Positions 15,897-24,070 of a stretch of DNA of 36,929 nucleotides are shown piece by piece. This DNA comes from Euryarchaeota archaeon UBA549 (GTDB taxonomy: Archaea > Thermoplasmatota > Poseidoniia > Poseidoniales > Poseidoniaceae), in NCBI GenBank assembly GCA_002495645.1, contig DAGF01000033.1:1-36929 (forward strand), written 5' to 3'. A program made the translations under genes and the position numbers. Every line of letters starts with the position of its first letter. The first letter of the stretch is position 1. Below the pieces are notes generated by a model. The model was given only the letters and a program-made list of their open reading frames with translations, was not told the DNA's origin and ran no database searches.

Positions 15897-17654
15897 TCAA
15901 ATCCTTCGACGCAGGCGCTCCATGGCCGCGTCGGCTTCTCCGAGCGCCCCCAAAGCGGCCTCGATGCGCCCACCTTCGAGCGCAGTTTCAGCCTCTGCCA
16001 CCGCTTCTTCACAGGCACGACGGTCCTCATCCACGGCCTTGATGCTCGCTGCCTCGCATTGATTTCTGAGGACCTTCCACTGCTCAATCACGAAATCGTA
16101 GAGTTCTCTCGCTTCATCGGCAGCGTGACCTTCGTTGTCCAGGGCCGTCGTCATGCGCTCGAGCAACATGCCTGCGTGCGACCACAGACGTTGGTCAGCA
16201 GCATCGATGACCTCCTGAAGCATGCCGTCCCATGTCGCTCGGTCGTCCCGGTTCTGGTAGCGTTTGGTGAGTTGCTTCTTTTGCTTGAGTGCTCGGAGGA
16301 CGTCGTCCATCGCTGCTCGCTCCCGCTCAACCGTGCGAACAACGCCGTCCGCCAAACCGATGGCTTGGCTGGCGTTTCCGGCTTCAAGGGCCTGCTCGGC
16401 TTGCCCCAGGCGTTCTTCAAATTCTTCTGTATCCAAGCCATCGCTTTGGTCAACGGTTCGCCTCGCTTCGACAAGCGATGTTTTTGCCCTTTCAAGCGCA
16501 CCTTCATCCGCTTCCAATTGAGGAAGGATGGCGCTGGCAAATTCGTAGGCTTCCATGGGCTGTTCTTGCGCCAACTTTGCTTTGGCATCCCCCAACATAT
16601 CCCGAAGGTGAGCCACACCAGCGCCCTGTTTTCCGTCAAGGGCACGGGTGGCCTCAAGGATGGTCGCTTCGGCTTTCGACCACCAAGCGATGATGTCGGT
16701 GGCTCGCTTCTTCGCTTGACGGTAGAGTTGCTCACCTTCTCTGAGCGAGCCGAGTTTCACCTCTCGCTCCCCCATATCGTAGGCTTTTCGAGGACGCTTG
16801 GCGGTGGGTGCAATGTCCTCTGCTGCGATCACGGCCTCAAGAGCATCCTTGCGGATGATTTCCACATCATCGGCCAAAGAAAGGGCACGTTCCATGTCCT
16901 CCTCGCTCTCGTCCAGCAAGCGCATGCCGTACTCCGGATCCAAGTGACCTTCTTCCTTCGCCGTGGTCAGCAAACTTGCGGCCTGGGCGACAGCCGCACC
17001 TTGGGCTTTGAGTTCCAAGAGACGCGTTTCCAATCCGTCAAGTCGCTTCTTGAAGTGCTTGCGTTCGGCCTTTTGGTCGTCGCCCACCGTCCACGTGTAA
17101 ACGGTGTCGACCACGGCAAAGAGGGAAACAAGGCCGGCGGCTCCTCCCGAAAGAGACGCAAGGCTTTCGCTTTGGGTCAGGGTCAAAGCCACAGCCGAAG
17201 CAGAGCCGATACCGGTCAACACGGCACGGTAGCGAAGCACGCCAAAATTTCCACGCATCGTTCGAATGGAAAGGTGACGGCACATGAGGCCGGCAAACAA
17301 AATCAAGGCGCTGCCAGCCACTTGGTACCGATTGCCTTCAAGGCCCAACGCACCCAAACAGAGCAGAATCGGCCACGCAATGCTGGTGGCCGAAGCAACG
17401 CGAGACCTTGCTGCAGCGTCGTCAAGGGTCAAATCCTGAACGAAGATGCCCCAAATCAGAAGCACCAGGGGTGGCCCAAAACTGGTGAGGACCACGCCGT
17501 CACCTCCCATCAACCCCTTGATGGAGGGCCATGCGAGCCAAAGAGCGCAGACCAAGAGGGAAAGGGCCGTGAGCAAGGTGGCGTTTTCAACCCGCTTCAC
17601 CCGTTGGGCACGCTCGGCTTCAACGGCGGCGTCAGCATCCGCCCAAGTGACCAT
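15897..17654 (-). CDS. Membrane-anchored coiled-coil protein, unknown
   Basis: Unrecognised 585-residue protein. About six membrane helices occupy the N-terminal third (26-43, 55-73, 88-105, 111-127, 144-160, 166-187). The rest (about 195-585) is highly charged and almost wholly helical, with Glu/Ala/Leu/Arg heptad-like runs, for example KKRLDGLETRLLELKAQ, ending AMERLRRRI. No enzyme motif is visible; a scaffold, tether or mechanosensor would all fit. ATG at 17654 is chosen because the frame extension to 17738 starts in poor sequence and a TATA-like GATTATG lies 25-31 bases before 17654. It converges with the preceding membrane protein at TGATCA, both stops lying back to back, and diverges from pyrB. 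Confidence 0.82.
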   Translation of the reverse strand: MVTWADADAAVEAERAQRVKRVENATLLTALSLLVCALWLAWPSIKGLMGGDGVVLTSFGPPLVLLIWGIFVQDLTLDDAAARSRVASATSIAWPILLCLGALGLEGNRYQVAGSALILFAGLMCRHLSIRTMRGNFGVLRYRAVLTGIGSASAVALTLTQSESLASLSGGAAGLVSLFAVVDTVYTWTVGDDQKAERKHFKKRLDGLETRLLELKAQGAAVAQAASLLTTAKEEGHLDPEYGMRLLDESEEDMERALSLADDVEIIRKDALEAVIAAEDIAPTAKRPRKAYDMGEREVKLGSLREGEQLYRQAKKRATDIIAWWSKAEATILEATRALDGKQGAGVAHLRDMLGDAKAKLAQEQPMEAYEFASAILPQLEADEGALERAKTSLVEARRTVDQSDGLDTEEFEERLGQAEQALEAGNASQAIGLADGVVRTVERERAAMDDVLRALKQKKQLTKRYQNRDDRATWDGMLQEVIDAADQRLWSHAGMLLERMTTALDNEGHAADEARELYDFVIEQWKVLRNQCEAASIKAVDEDRRACEEAVAEAETALEGGRIEAALGALGEADAAMERLRRRI

Positions 17655-17678
17655 GGCAGGGCCTCGCCGCTGTTCCCC

Positions 17679-17685
17679 ATAATCA
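17679..17685 (-). promoter_or_regulatory. TATA-like box for the coiled-coil membrane gene
   Basis: On the minus strand the bases read GATTATG, centred about 28 bases before the ATG at 17654. The position suits a leaderless archaeal transcript. The match to a TATA box is moderate. Confidence 0.35.
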
Positions 17686-17783
17686 CTCCGATGATTTGGA
17701 CCAGAGCGTCCTGTCAGAACGAACCAATTCAGCGGCAATGTTCAAGGGTGTTATCGGGGTGTGAAGGCTTACGAGGGAACACC

Positions 17784-18725
17784 ATGCCGGGACTCATCAC
17801 CATGGATGATTTATCCAACGAAGAAATACTGAGTATCTTGGACGATGCCCAACGACTGCTCCCCGTCGCTGAAGGCAGGACATACCTTCCGCTCCTCCAA
17901 GGGAAAATTTTGGGAAACCTCTTCTTTGAACCGAGCACACGAACTCGGATGTCGTTTGAAACCGCCATGAAACGACTCGGTGGCGACGTGGTCAACCTCG
18001 GCGACGTCAAGACCTCCTCCGTGGTCAAAGGCGAGACATTGTTTGACACCATCCAAATGGTGGACGGCTACACCGATATCATCGCCATGCGACACCCTCG
18101 CCAAGGAGCGGCGCAATACGCCCAAGATGCTGCAAGGGTGCCCATCCTTAACGGAGGCGATGGAGCAGGACACCACCCCACGCAAACCATGCTCGACCTC
18201 TTCACCATTCAGCAAGCCCACGGCCGACTGGACGGCCTGAAAGTCATCCTTGCGGGCGACCTTCGCTACGGCCGTACCGTTCACTCGCTCAGCCATGCAC
18301 TCACCCGCTTTGGATGTGAACTCATCTTGGCCAGCCCCAGTCTGTTGAAGATGCCTCCCGAAATCGTTGCCGACCTCAACGCTCACGGAGCGAAGGTCAC
18401 CGAAACTGAAGACCTGCTTGGCTCAATTGAAACCGCCGACGTCGTCTACATGACCCGAATTCAAAAGGAACGCTTTGCCGACGAAGACGAATATGCCAAA
18501 GTCGCCGGCGCCTACAAGTTGCACGCCTCAAATCTTGACGGAGCCAAAGAGGACATGATCATCATGCACCCACTGCCCCGTGTGGACGAAATTCACCCCT
18601 CGGTTGACCAAACTCGCCACGCTCGTTATTTTGAGCAAGCCTTCAACGGCGTTGTTGCTCGCATGGCGTTGCTTTGCCGTCTGCTGGATGTTGAGGTTCC
18701 TGCAGATATCGGAGGTGGTGCTTGA
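17784..18725 (+). CDS. pyrB: Aspartate carbamoyltransferase catalytic chain
   Basis: Joins carbamoyl phosphate and aspartate, the committed step of pyrimidine synthesis. It has 313 residues, the usual length. Carbamoyl phosphate site: FEPSTRTRMSFE (48-59), with the second loop KTSSVVKGET (76-85), where the more common Ala of SVAKGET is Val. HPTQTMLDLF lies at 131-140, the aspartate-binding MTRIQKERF further on, and HPLPRVDEI near 275. ATG at 17784 fits the family start. The same frame is open for more than 1.7 kb upstream, but that stretch runs antisense to the coiled-coil gene and is not part of this protein. GGTGTT at 17747-17752 can pair with AACACC directly before the ATG. The stop overlaps the pyrI start by one base. 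Confidence 0.97.
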   Translation: MPGLITMDDLSNEEILSILDDAQRLLPVAEGRTYLPLLQGKILGNLFFEPSTRTRMSFETAMKRLGGDVVNLGDVKTSSVVKGETLFDTIQMVDGYTDIIAMRHPRQGAAQYAQDAARVPILNGGDGAGHHPTQTMLDLFTIQQAHGRLDGLKVILAGDLRYGRTVHSLSHALTRFGCELILASPSLLKMPPEIVADLNAHGAKVTETEDLLGSIETADVVYMTRIQKERFADEDEYAKVAGAYKLHASNLDGAKEDMIIMHPLPRVDEIHPSVDQTRHARYFEQAFNGVVARMALLCRLLDVEVPADIGGGA

Positions 18726-19201
18726 TGTCGCAAGAGCACAACATGCGAAGAGTCACGGCCATTCGAAACGGGACCGTCATTGACCACATTCCCGCAGGCC
18801 ACGGCATGCGTGTCCTGGAGATGCTGGGCATCAACAAGCGTTCATCGGTACCTGTTTCGATGGTCATGAACGTACCCTCCAAGAAAATGGGCACCAAGGA
18901 CATCATCAAAGTGGAAGACCGTGAATTGACCCAAGACGAGTTGAATCGCCTTGCGCTGGTCGCTCCCGATGCCCACGTAGCCATCATTCGAGCCTACAGC
19001 GTCGCTGAAAAATTGACCATTGAACTCGGTGATGAAATCGTGAACGTCGTACGATGCACATTCTCAAACTGCATCACGACCAACCCACGGGAACCCCTCG
19101 CACACCGCCTGAAAATTGTGGCAAGGGTGCCCCTTGAATTGAGGTGCCATTATTGTGGACGTCCCCAGGACCTTGACGAACTGGTCAACAACGTGATCTA
19201 A
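18725..19201 (+). CDS. pyrI: Aspartate carbamoyltransferase regulatory chain
   Basis: Regulatory subunit that binds CTP/ATP and docks on PyrB, giving feedback control of pyrimidine synthesis. It has 158 residues. The allosteric domain contains GTVIDHIPAGHGMRVLEMLG (16-35), and the zinc domain has the four ligands Cys111, Cys116, Cys141 and Cys144 (CTFSNC and CHYC). The ATG at 18725 overlaps the pyrB stop (TGATG), so the two chains are translationally coupled. A TTG at 18722 would add one residue and is not preferred. Its stop overlaps the convergent tRNA-thiolase stop by four bases. CTP made by the pyrG product in this window is the expected inhibitor (family knowledge). Confidence 0.97.
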   Translation: MSQEHNMRRVTAIRNGTVIDHIPAGHGMRVLEMLGINKRSSVPVSMVMNVPSKKMGTKDIIKVEDRELTQDELNRLALVAPDAHVAIIRAYSVAEKLTIELGDEIVNVVRCTFSNCITTNPREPLAHRLKIVARVPLELRCHYCGRPQDLDELVNNVI

Positions 19202-20211
19202 TCCTGCTCAACACCGAGCAGATCACGCATGTCACAGGCTTTGCACTGCGCCCCCGAGCTTGGGCTTCCGCAACGTGGGCACGGTGTAGGCGGCGCCGGT
19301 CGCTGGCCTTGACCACCAAGCGCGACCACTTGGTCACGAAGGCCCTTGATTTGGTCAGCCATACGAACAAGACCGTGGCGTGTTCCAGGAACATCGGCTT
19401 CCATTTGAGCCACCATTTCCCGATGGCGCCACCGCAACGCTCCACGAGCATTCGGGCATTCTTCATGATGGAGCGGCAAATTTCGGTGCAGTGCGTAGAG
19501 GTGGACTTCCTGCTCGGGCACCCAACGCAACGGCACGATACGAGGCGAAAGACCGTCAACGGGTGTGGCCGTATGGGGAGCCAAGCGCAGCGTGCGTTCA
19601 ATGTCGGCGTTGGCCATGTTCATCAACACCGTTTGCGCCATGTCGTCGAGATTGTGTCCAAGGGCGATGACGTCCGCACCGAGGCGCTCCGCCAAGTGGT
19701 TGATGCCTTGGCGTCGGAACACCCCGCAGTACGAGCATGCCATGCGTGGGGCATCGTTGTCCTTCTCAATCACCATGGGTAAGCGCTGAACCACCTCGTC
19801 CATTTCGATAAAGGAGAGTTCTGGGTAAGAGACGACGTGATGCTCCACGCCCAAACGTTCGCACAACGAGGCAGCGCATTCAATGGACGGGGGCCGATAA
19901 CCCTCGATACCTTCGTCAACGGTTCCAGCCACGATGGTGACATCTTGTCGCTTGCCGATGAGGTCGACCAACGCATCGAGAAGAACAGCCGAGTCCTTGC
20001 CACCGGAGACAGCGACCAAGACCGTGGTGTGTTCGCCTTTTTTGAGCGGTAATTGCTGACGTAACTCCTTGCTGATCTTTTTGCGAACCGACTTTGCAAG
20101 GTGTTTTCCACAGAGGATACGTCCGGAATAAGCCTGTTCGACCACAGCGGGTTTGTCGCAAGCGTCACACGAGGGAACGGTGAACAACCCCTCCGAGGAT
20201 GCGCCTGCCAT
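19198..20211 (-). CDS. tRNA 2-thiolation enzyme of the TtuA/Ncs6 family
   Basis: PP-loop ATPase that adenylates and thiolates a uridine in tRNA (position 34 for Ncs6/NcsA, position 54 for TtuA). It has 337 residues. An N-terminal zinc finger uses Cys15, Cys18, Cys34 and His37; the PP-loop SGGKDS is at 69-74; the iron-sulfur ligands are Cys159 and Cys162 (ACSYCGVFRR) and Cys252 (HEECPNA); a second zinc ribbon at the C-terminus uses Cys311, Cys314, Cys323 and Cys326. GHNLDDMAQTVLMN is typical of the family. Sequence alone does not separate U34 from U54 specificity here. The ATG at 20211 gives a short 10-residue lead before the first Cys. The sulfur-carrier partner (SAMP/TtuB-like) is not in the window. 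Confidence 0.93.
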   Translation of the reverse strand: MAGASSEGLFTVPSCDACDKPAVVEQAYSGRILCGKHLAKSVRKKISKELRQQLPLKKGEHTTVLVAVSGGKDSAVLLDALVDLIGKRQDVTIVAGTVDEGIEGYRPPSIECAASLCERLGVEHHVVSYPELSFIEMDEVVQRLPMVIEKDNDAPRMACSYCGVFRRQGINHLAERLGADVIALGHNLDDMAQTVLMNMANADIERTLRLAPHTATPVDGLSPRIVPLRWVPEQEVHLYALHRNLPLHHEECPNARGALRWRHREMVAQMEADVPGTRHGLVRMADQIKGLRDQVVALGGQGQRPAPPTPCPRCGSPSSGAQCKACDMRDLLGVEQD

Positions 20212-20294
20212 GGTGGGGGCTCAACGCGCGTATGGTTTCAAATCAACGGCAACTGAGCGGCCGTCTTTTTCGGGGTTTGCGACTTGAATTTCTT

Positions 20295-20326
20295 AATTGA
20301 AAAATTAAATATCCAATTGAAATATT
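20295..20326 (+). repeat. Two AATTGAAA-type repeats 20 bases apart
   Basis: AATTGAAAAATT at 20295-20306 and AATTGAAATATT at 20315-20326 differ at one base and start exactly 20 bases apart, about two turns of B-DNA, so they face the same side of the helix. This spacing is common for paired regulator sites. They could also overlap TATA elements of the flanking divergent genes. Confidence 0.5.
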
Positions 20327-20421
20327 TCATCTTCTTTTTGGCCTCGACTTTGCTTGAGAAAGGCCAGGATTCACTTCATTTCAGCGGACTGAAAACGATT
20401 CAAGGTTCATTCAGTGACCCT

Positions 20422-20440
20422 CTGGAAACTTATTTTCCAG
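20422..20440. repeat. Perfect 7-bp inverted repeat CTGGAAA/TTTCCAG
   Basis: Arms at 20422-20428 and 20434-20440 are perfectly complementary around a CTTAT spacer. It is the strongest stem of the dyad-rich region, 96 bases before the Roadblock gene. It could be an RNA hairpin in the leader or an operator. Confidence 0.5.
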
Positions 20441-20536
20441 TTGGAAAAAAGCGAAAGGTGTCCAAACCGCCATATTTGCTCGCTTGAGCGCAAAACTTCT
20501 TGAAGGCTACAGCGCTGTCAATCAGGTTGAGCAGGC

Positions 20537-20878
20537 ATGTTGCAACGTCTTCTAGGGGAGTTTCTCAAGATTGACGGCGTTGAGCAAGCAATGATGATGG
20601 ACGACCGCGGAAAACTGCTTTCCAGTGTCGGCCCTGAAGGTCAACTCCCGCCCGTTGAGCGAGCGGTGGAGTTGGCTGTCGCTGCCTTGGATGCGGTTCA
20701 GCATCACGACCAAGGTGACTTGCATGAACTCTGGGTCGAAGGCGATGACCAAGTCCTCATCGATGTAATAACGCCGTACAGAATCGTGATGTTGAACGGT
20801 TCGAACGGCAACATCGCGAGGTGGAGGCACTCCGTTGACCACCTCCGCCCTCAACTGGCAACAACCCAAGAAATGTAG
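20537..20878 (+). CDS. Roadblock/LC7-like small protein
   Basis: A 113-residue soluble protein whose pattern resembles the Roadblock/LC7 (MglB-like) fold: an N-terminal helix and IDGVEQAMMMDDRGKLLSS (first strands), a central helix VERAVELAVAALDAV, then strands around DQVLIDVITPYRIVMLNG and a final helix ARWRHSVDHLRPQL. Members of this fold dimerise and often control small Ras-like GTPases or sit in membrane-associated complexes (family knowledge). The assignment rests on pattern, not on a profile search. The ATG at 20537 has no clear TATA box at the leaderless distance, so the transcript may start further upstream in the AT-rich region. The large coiled-coil gene follows after 10 bases and is very probably co-transcribed. 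Confidence 0.65.
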   Translation: MLQRLLGEFLKIDGVEQAMMMDDRGKLLSSVGPEGQLPPVERAVELAVAALDAVQHHDQGDLHELWVEGDDQVLIDVITPYRIVMLNGSNGNIARWRHSVDHLRPQLATTQEM

Positions 20879-20888
20879 GTGAACAAAG

Positions 20889-23800
20889 ATGTTTGAACTA
20901 CCAGCAGGAAGACCCGTCAATCAAACCATCTCCCTTGAGGAAGGGGTGTTGCAACCCTTTGCTCACGGCGCCATTTCCACCTACCTCGGCCGCAGGAAAA
21001 CGCCGGTAGGTCATCGACTCGTCCGTGGCGGACGGGTGGTCGGTTATTTGGCCGATGCCGAAGAGAAAAACACTTTGCTGGGTGGCGTGGAAGCCAAACA
21101 ACGACTTGAACAACTCGAAACGGAGCAGAAGTCCCGGCTCCTCGGCTCGTCCTACACCATCGCAGAACTTGGAAGCCTTGCAGAACTCGTCCCTGAAGCC
21201 TTTGTCCACCAAGCCGACCGGCAAGGCCTGAAGTCCTCAAGCAATGCCGTGGAGCGTCTACTTTCTCGTGACCTCTCAACCGTCATTCGCACCCTCGAAG
21301 CCAACGCTACGGTTCGTGGAGCGATGGCCATCGACAGCGGGATGCTCATCGACCACGTTGGCGATCTTCCCGGATTGGGTGAAGAAGAGCGCCTGGCCAG
21401 CGAACTACATGAGATGATGGCGTCCATGGGTGGGCAGAAACTTCACAGTCAATGGGGCATGAAAGGGCAAAGCCACTGGACGTTGCACACAGAGAACGGG
21501 GCGTTGCTCTTGGCTCAGAGCGGCGAAATTTCACTGGCGGTCTGGACTGAAAAAGACGCCAACCATGCTCGTCTTCTCTCCTCGGCTTCCATCGCTTTGG
21601 ACGGGGACGTCGTAGCGGCGGGCGCTCATGGCTCAAAGATGCCCGAAGGGTTCGCACTGCGAGACGGACGAGGTGGCCCCGATGCGATCATTTCCATGCT
21701 GAAAGCCGGTGTGGAAGAGGAAGTGACCGGGCACATTCAGTCCGGCTCTTCCAGCAAAGCCGTGTCGTTGGTGCTTTCGAGAGGTGTACCCGTTGCTTTG
21801 TGGGCGCCCGCCTTTGACGGTCAGGAAGAAGCGATGATGGCACTGACCGAGTCCAAAAGAAAAGTCCAACTCATTCGTTTCCCGTCGGGGACCATCGTCT
21901 CCTCGTCCTCCGGAACCGTGGATACGTTCACGCTGTCCGGGTTCATTGAATCACTCGCCACCGTTCGAACCCGTTCTGAAGCACGGCAAGCCTCTCTCAA
22001 GAGCCTCCTTGACGACATGCTGGGATTCCATGCCGGGCTTGAGTCCCTGCAGAAGCAACGTGCGAAGATGGCGTTCAAATCCGATGGTGCTGATGTCGCA
22101 GAGCCACTGCCCGTCATGCGGGATGAAGCGGTATCGGCGGTGGATGCGGGTCTCCGACGAAAACTGGAGAAAGCCGAACAGACCATCGACGAGCTCAACC
22201 GAGGCAAAGCGGTCTTGGAAGGCCAGTTGAAGGCGCTCGAGAAGAAGAAGGACGCCGCACAAATCGTCGCCAGAGAAGCGACGGAATCTCGACAAGAAAA
22301 CAGCACGGCCTTGGAAGAAGCGCATGCACAACTCAACACCATGCAGGTTGACCTCGCACAAGCACGAGGACAATCCGAGGAGGCGGAATCACGCGCCGAG
22401 CGGTTGGTTCGTCGAGTCAACGAACTGGAACATCAAGTCAGCGAACGTGCGGCTGAACTCGCCAAGGCGATTGGTGATGCAGAGAGCAGTGCTGAGTTGA
22501 AAGAAGCCATTGAGAGTCTGTCGCTCAAAGAGGCAGAAATGCAAGCCAGTCTTGCAGAGGGCAGTGAACGCCTCAACACGATTCGAAAACAAAGCGAGGA
22601 TGAGGAACGCCGGCTGCGGGTCCTGAGCGAGCAGGTCAACACCAGCCGAGAGCGCCATGCACGGGTCCAATCGGACCTCCTTACCGCACAGGAGCAAGTG
22701 CATGTGAGCAACCTTGAACTCGAGGCCATTCGAACCGAAGAAAAGCACGCTCGCCAACGAACTGAGGACGACCGTGTTCGGCGAGCAGAAGAAGAATCTC
22801 GCCGCTCAAACATTCAAGCAGAACTCCGAGAACTCATGGACGAACGCCGGCAAGTGCTCCGAGAACTGGGTGATTTGGGTGCACGCCGCGGCCACGCAGA
22901 AGCCGAACTCGCCTCCCTCGTGGACAAAGCCACCTCACTGGCTGAAGCGCACGAAGAAGCCCTCGCCGACATCCAAGAAGCCGAACGCCTGCGGGCACGG
23001 CTTGCAGAAGAACCGCTCGCACAAGCCTTGCTGGACGATAACAACACCTTCCAAGGCCTTGGCCCTGTTTTGGAACGCCTTGAGCACGCACGAGGCCTCG
23101 GGTATTCGGTCACCATGCTCGACCGAGCCGTTGAACGTGCGCTCCAGGTCATTCAAGGCACGGTTGACCACGTCGCAGCGACCCCTCGACACCTTTTGTC
23201 CTCAGAGGTGATGACACTCCTTGAGCGTCAAGTGCCACAAACAGCGGGTGCTGTTCGAGGCCTGGCTCGCTGGTCGGTACAGCAACGCCTCGAGCAACAA
23301 TTGGGTGAAACCGTCAACCACGTGGTGGTTGATTTGGAGCACTTGCTGGAAGATTTCGACCGTTCCATCACGATGCTACGACGAATTCGCAACGTTCTCG
23401 AGCAGGTGGAACGGCTTGGCGCCCCCTCCCACGAGGTGCACGCCCTGCTCGCCAATTGCCAGCGACCCGAAGCACTCCCAAGCCTTGCCCAAGGCACGAG
23501 AAAACTCATCCAGGTGGCCCTTGATGACATCTACCTTGAGGCCGACCAGCGCGATGCAGGCGAGGCCATCGGCTTGGAAGAAACGGCTCGGGTGCTCGAA
23601 GAACTCATCACCCAACTTGACGCTTCGGGATTGACCGACGGTCGCCCCCGTGGTATGATGTGGGATTTCCAGCGCGATGGCTTGCTGCCGTTTGAGCGCG
23701 AGTCCATCCCGGCCGAGCACCGGATACCGGTGAATGAAGCCATGCTCAACGACCTTGAACCGCACTTGGTCCATGCAGAGGAAGTCTCGGTTGTGGAGGC

Positions 23801-24062
23801 CACAAACGATGCTGTGGACGATGAGGGATGGTCACCGCTCCCACCGCCCGCCGATGATGAGGCGGTCATGGAGGAACTCGCCACGACCCCTTCGGTGACA
23901 CCATCCGCTGAGTTGGACGATGAACGCGCCCAGTTAGAGGCTGAACTTGCTCGCCTCGACGCTGAGCGGAGCCACCGAACCGCCCACGACCCCGTCGCCA
24001 CACCGGCAAAGGACACGGCGTTGGCCGATTTGGAATCCAGACTCTCCGACCTTGACTTTTGA
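20889..24062 (+). CDS. Large coiled-coil protein with Roadblock-like N-terminal region
   Basis: Unrecognised 1057-residue protein. Residues 1-120 form a mixed alpha/beta region (GAISTYLGRR, HRLVRGGRVVGYLAD). About 130-235 resembles a Roadblock/LC7 domain (VRGAMAIDSGMLIDHVG, ENGALLLAQSGEISLAVW). About 255-350 is another small alpha/beta unit (AVSLVLSRGVPVALWAP) somewhat like DUF4388-type modules. A long coiled coil runs from about 420 to 705, rich in Glu, Gln, Arg and Leu. A helical region to about 925 and an acidic Pro-containing tail follow, ending in a short helix DLESRLSDLDF. No membrane helix, ATPase motif or secretion signal is visible, so it is not an SMC protein. It suits a cytoplasmic scaffold or filament-forming partner of the preceding Roadblock protein (inference). 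ATG at 20889. Confidence 0.8.
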   Translation: MFELPAGRPVNQTISLEEGVLQPFAHGAISTYLGRRKTPVGHRLVRGGRVVGYLADAEEKNTLLGGVEAKQRLEQLETEQKSRLLGSSYTIAELGSLAELVPEAFVHQADRQGLKSSSNAVERLLSRDLSTVIRTLEANATVRGAMAIDSGMLIDHVGDLPGLGEEERLASELHEMMASMGGQKLHSQWGMKGQSHWTLHTENGALLLAQSGEISLAVWTEKDANHARLLSSASIALDGDVVAAGAHGSKMPEGFALRDGRGGPDAIISMLKAGVEEEVTGHIQSGSSSKAVSLVLSRGVPVALWAPAFDGQEEAMMALTESKRKVQLIRFPSGTIVSSSSGTVDTFTLSGFIESLATVRTRSEARQASLKSLLDDMLGFHAGLESLQKQRAKMAFKSDGADVAEPLPVMRDEAVSAVDAGLRRKLEKAEQTIDELNRGKAVLEGQLKALEKKKDAAQIVAREATESRQENSTALEEAHAQLNTMQVDLAQARGQSEEAESRAERLVRRVNELEHQVSERAAELAKAIGDAESSAELKEAIESLSLKEAEMQASLAEGSERLNTIRKQSEDEERRLRVLSEQVNTSRERHARVQSDLLTAQEQVHVSNLELEAIRTEEKHARQRTEDDRVRRAEEESRRSNIQAELRELMDERRQVLRELGDLGARRGHAEAELASLVDKATSLAEAHEEALADIQEAERLRARLAEEPLAQALLDDNNTFQGLGPVLERLEHARGLGYSVTMLDRAVERALQVIQGTVDHVAATPRHLLSSEVMTLLERQVPQTAGAVRGLARWSVQQRLEQQLGETVNHVVVDLEHLLEDFDRSITMLRRIRNVLEQVERLGAPSHEVHALLANCQRPEALPSLAQGTRKLIQVALDDIYLEADQRDAGEAIGLEETARVLEELITQLDASGLTDGRPRGMMWDFQRDGLLPFERESIPAEHRIPVNEAMLNDLEPHLVHAEEVSVVEATNDAVDDEGWSPLPPPADDEAVMEELATTPSVTPSAELDDERAQLEAELARLDAERSHRTAHDPVATPAKDTALADLESRLSDLDF

Positions 24063-24070
24063 CGATCGAC

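Larger units (their letters stand above)
20212..20536. other. AT-rich, dyad-rich intergenic region
   Basis: The longest stretch without a gene, 325 bases between divergent genes. Bases 20281-20340 are only about one-fifth to one-quarter G+C, against a GC-rich surround. It contains seven inverted repeats: TTAATT-GAAA-AATTAA (20293-20308), TGAAATATTTCA (20318-20329), TGGCCT/AGGCCA (20339-20344 and 20361-20366), TTTCAG-CGGA-CTGAAA (20379-20394), CTGGAAA-CTTAT-TTTCCAG (20422-20440), TTTGC/GCAAA (20475-20494) and ACAGCGCTGT (20509-20518). It may hold the promoter and a structured 5' leader of the Roadblock gene at 20537, or a separate small RNA gene. A 67-codon frame (20284-20487, TTG start) is present but has no coding features. 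Confidence 0.6.

Noticed and set aside
16059..17783. Open frame of about 575 codons in phase with pyrB, suggesting a long N-terminal extension
   Set aside because: It runs antisense to the coiled-coil membrane gene, is compositionally odd, and PyrB is full length from the ATG at 17784.
17747..17783. GGTGTT/AACACC pairing just before pyrB
   Set aside because: Six pairs with a 25-base loop; could arise by chance, and the region also has to hold the promoter.
20284..20487. 67-codon frame in the AT-rich gap
   Set aside because: TTG start, no ribosome-binding site, composition follows the AT-rich non-coding sequence and the frame spans several inverted repeats.
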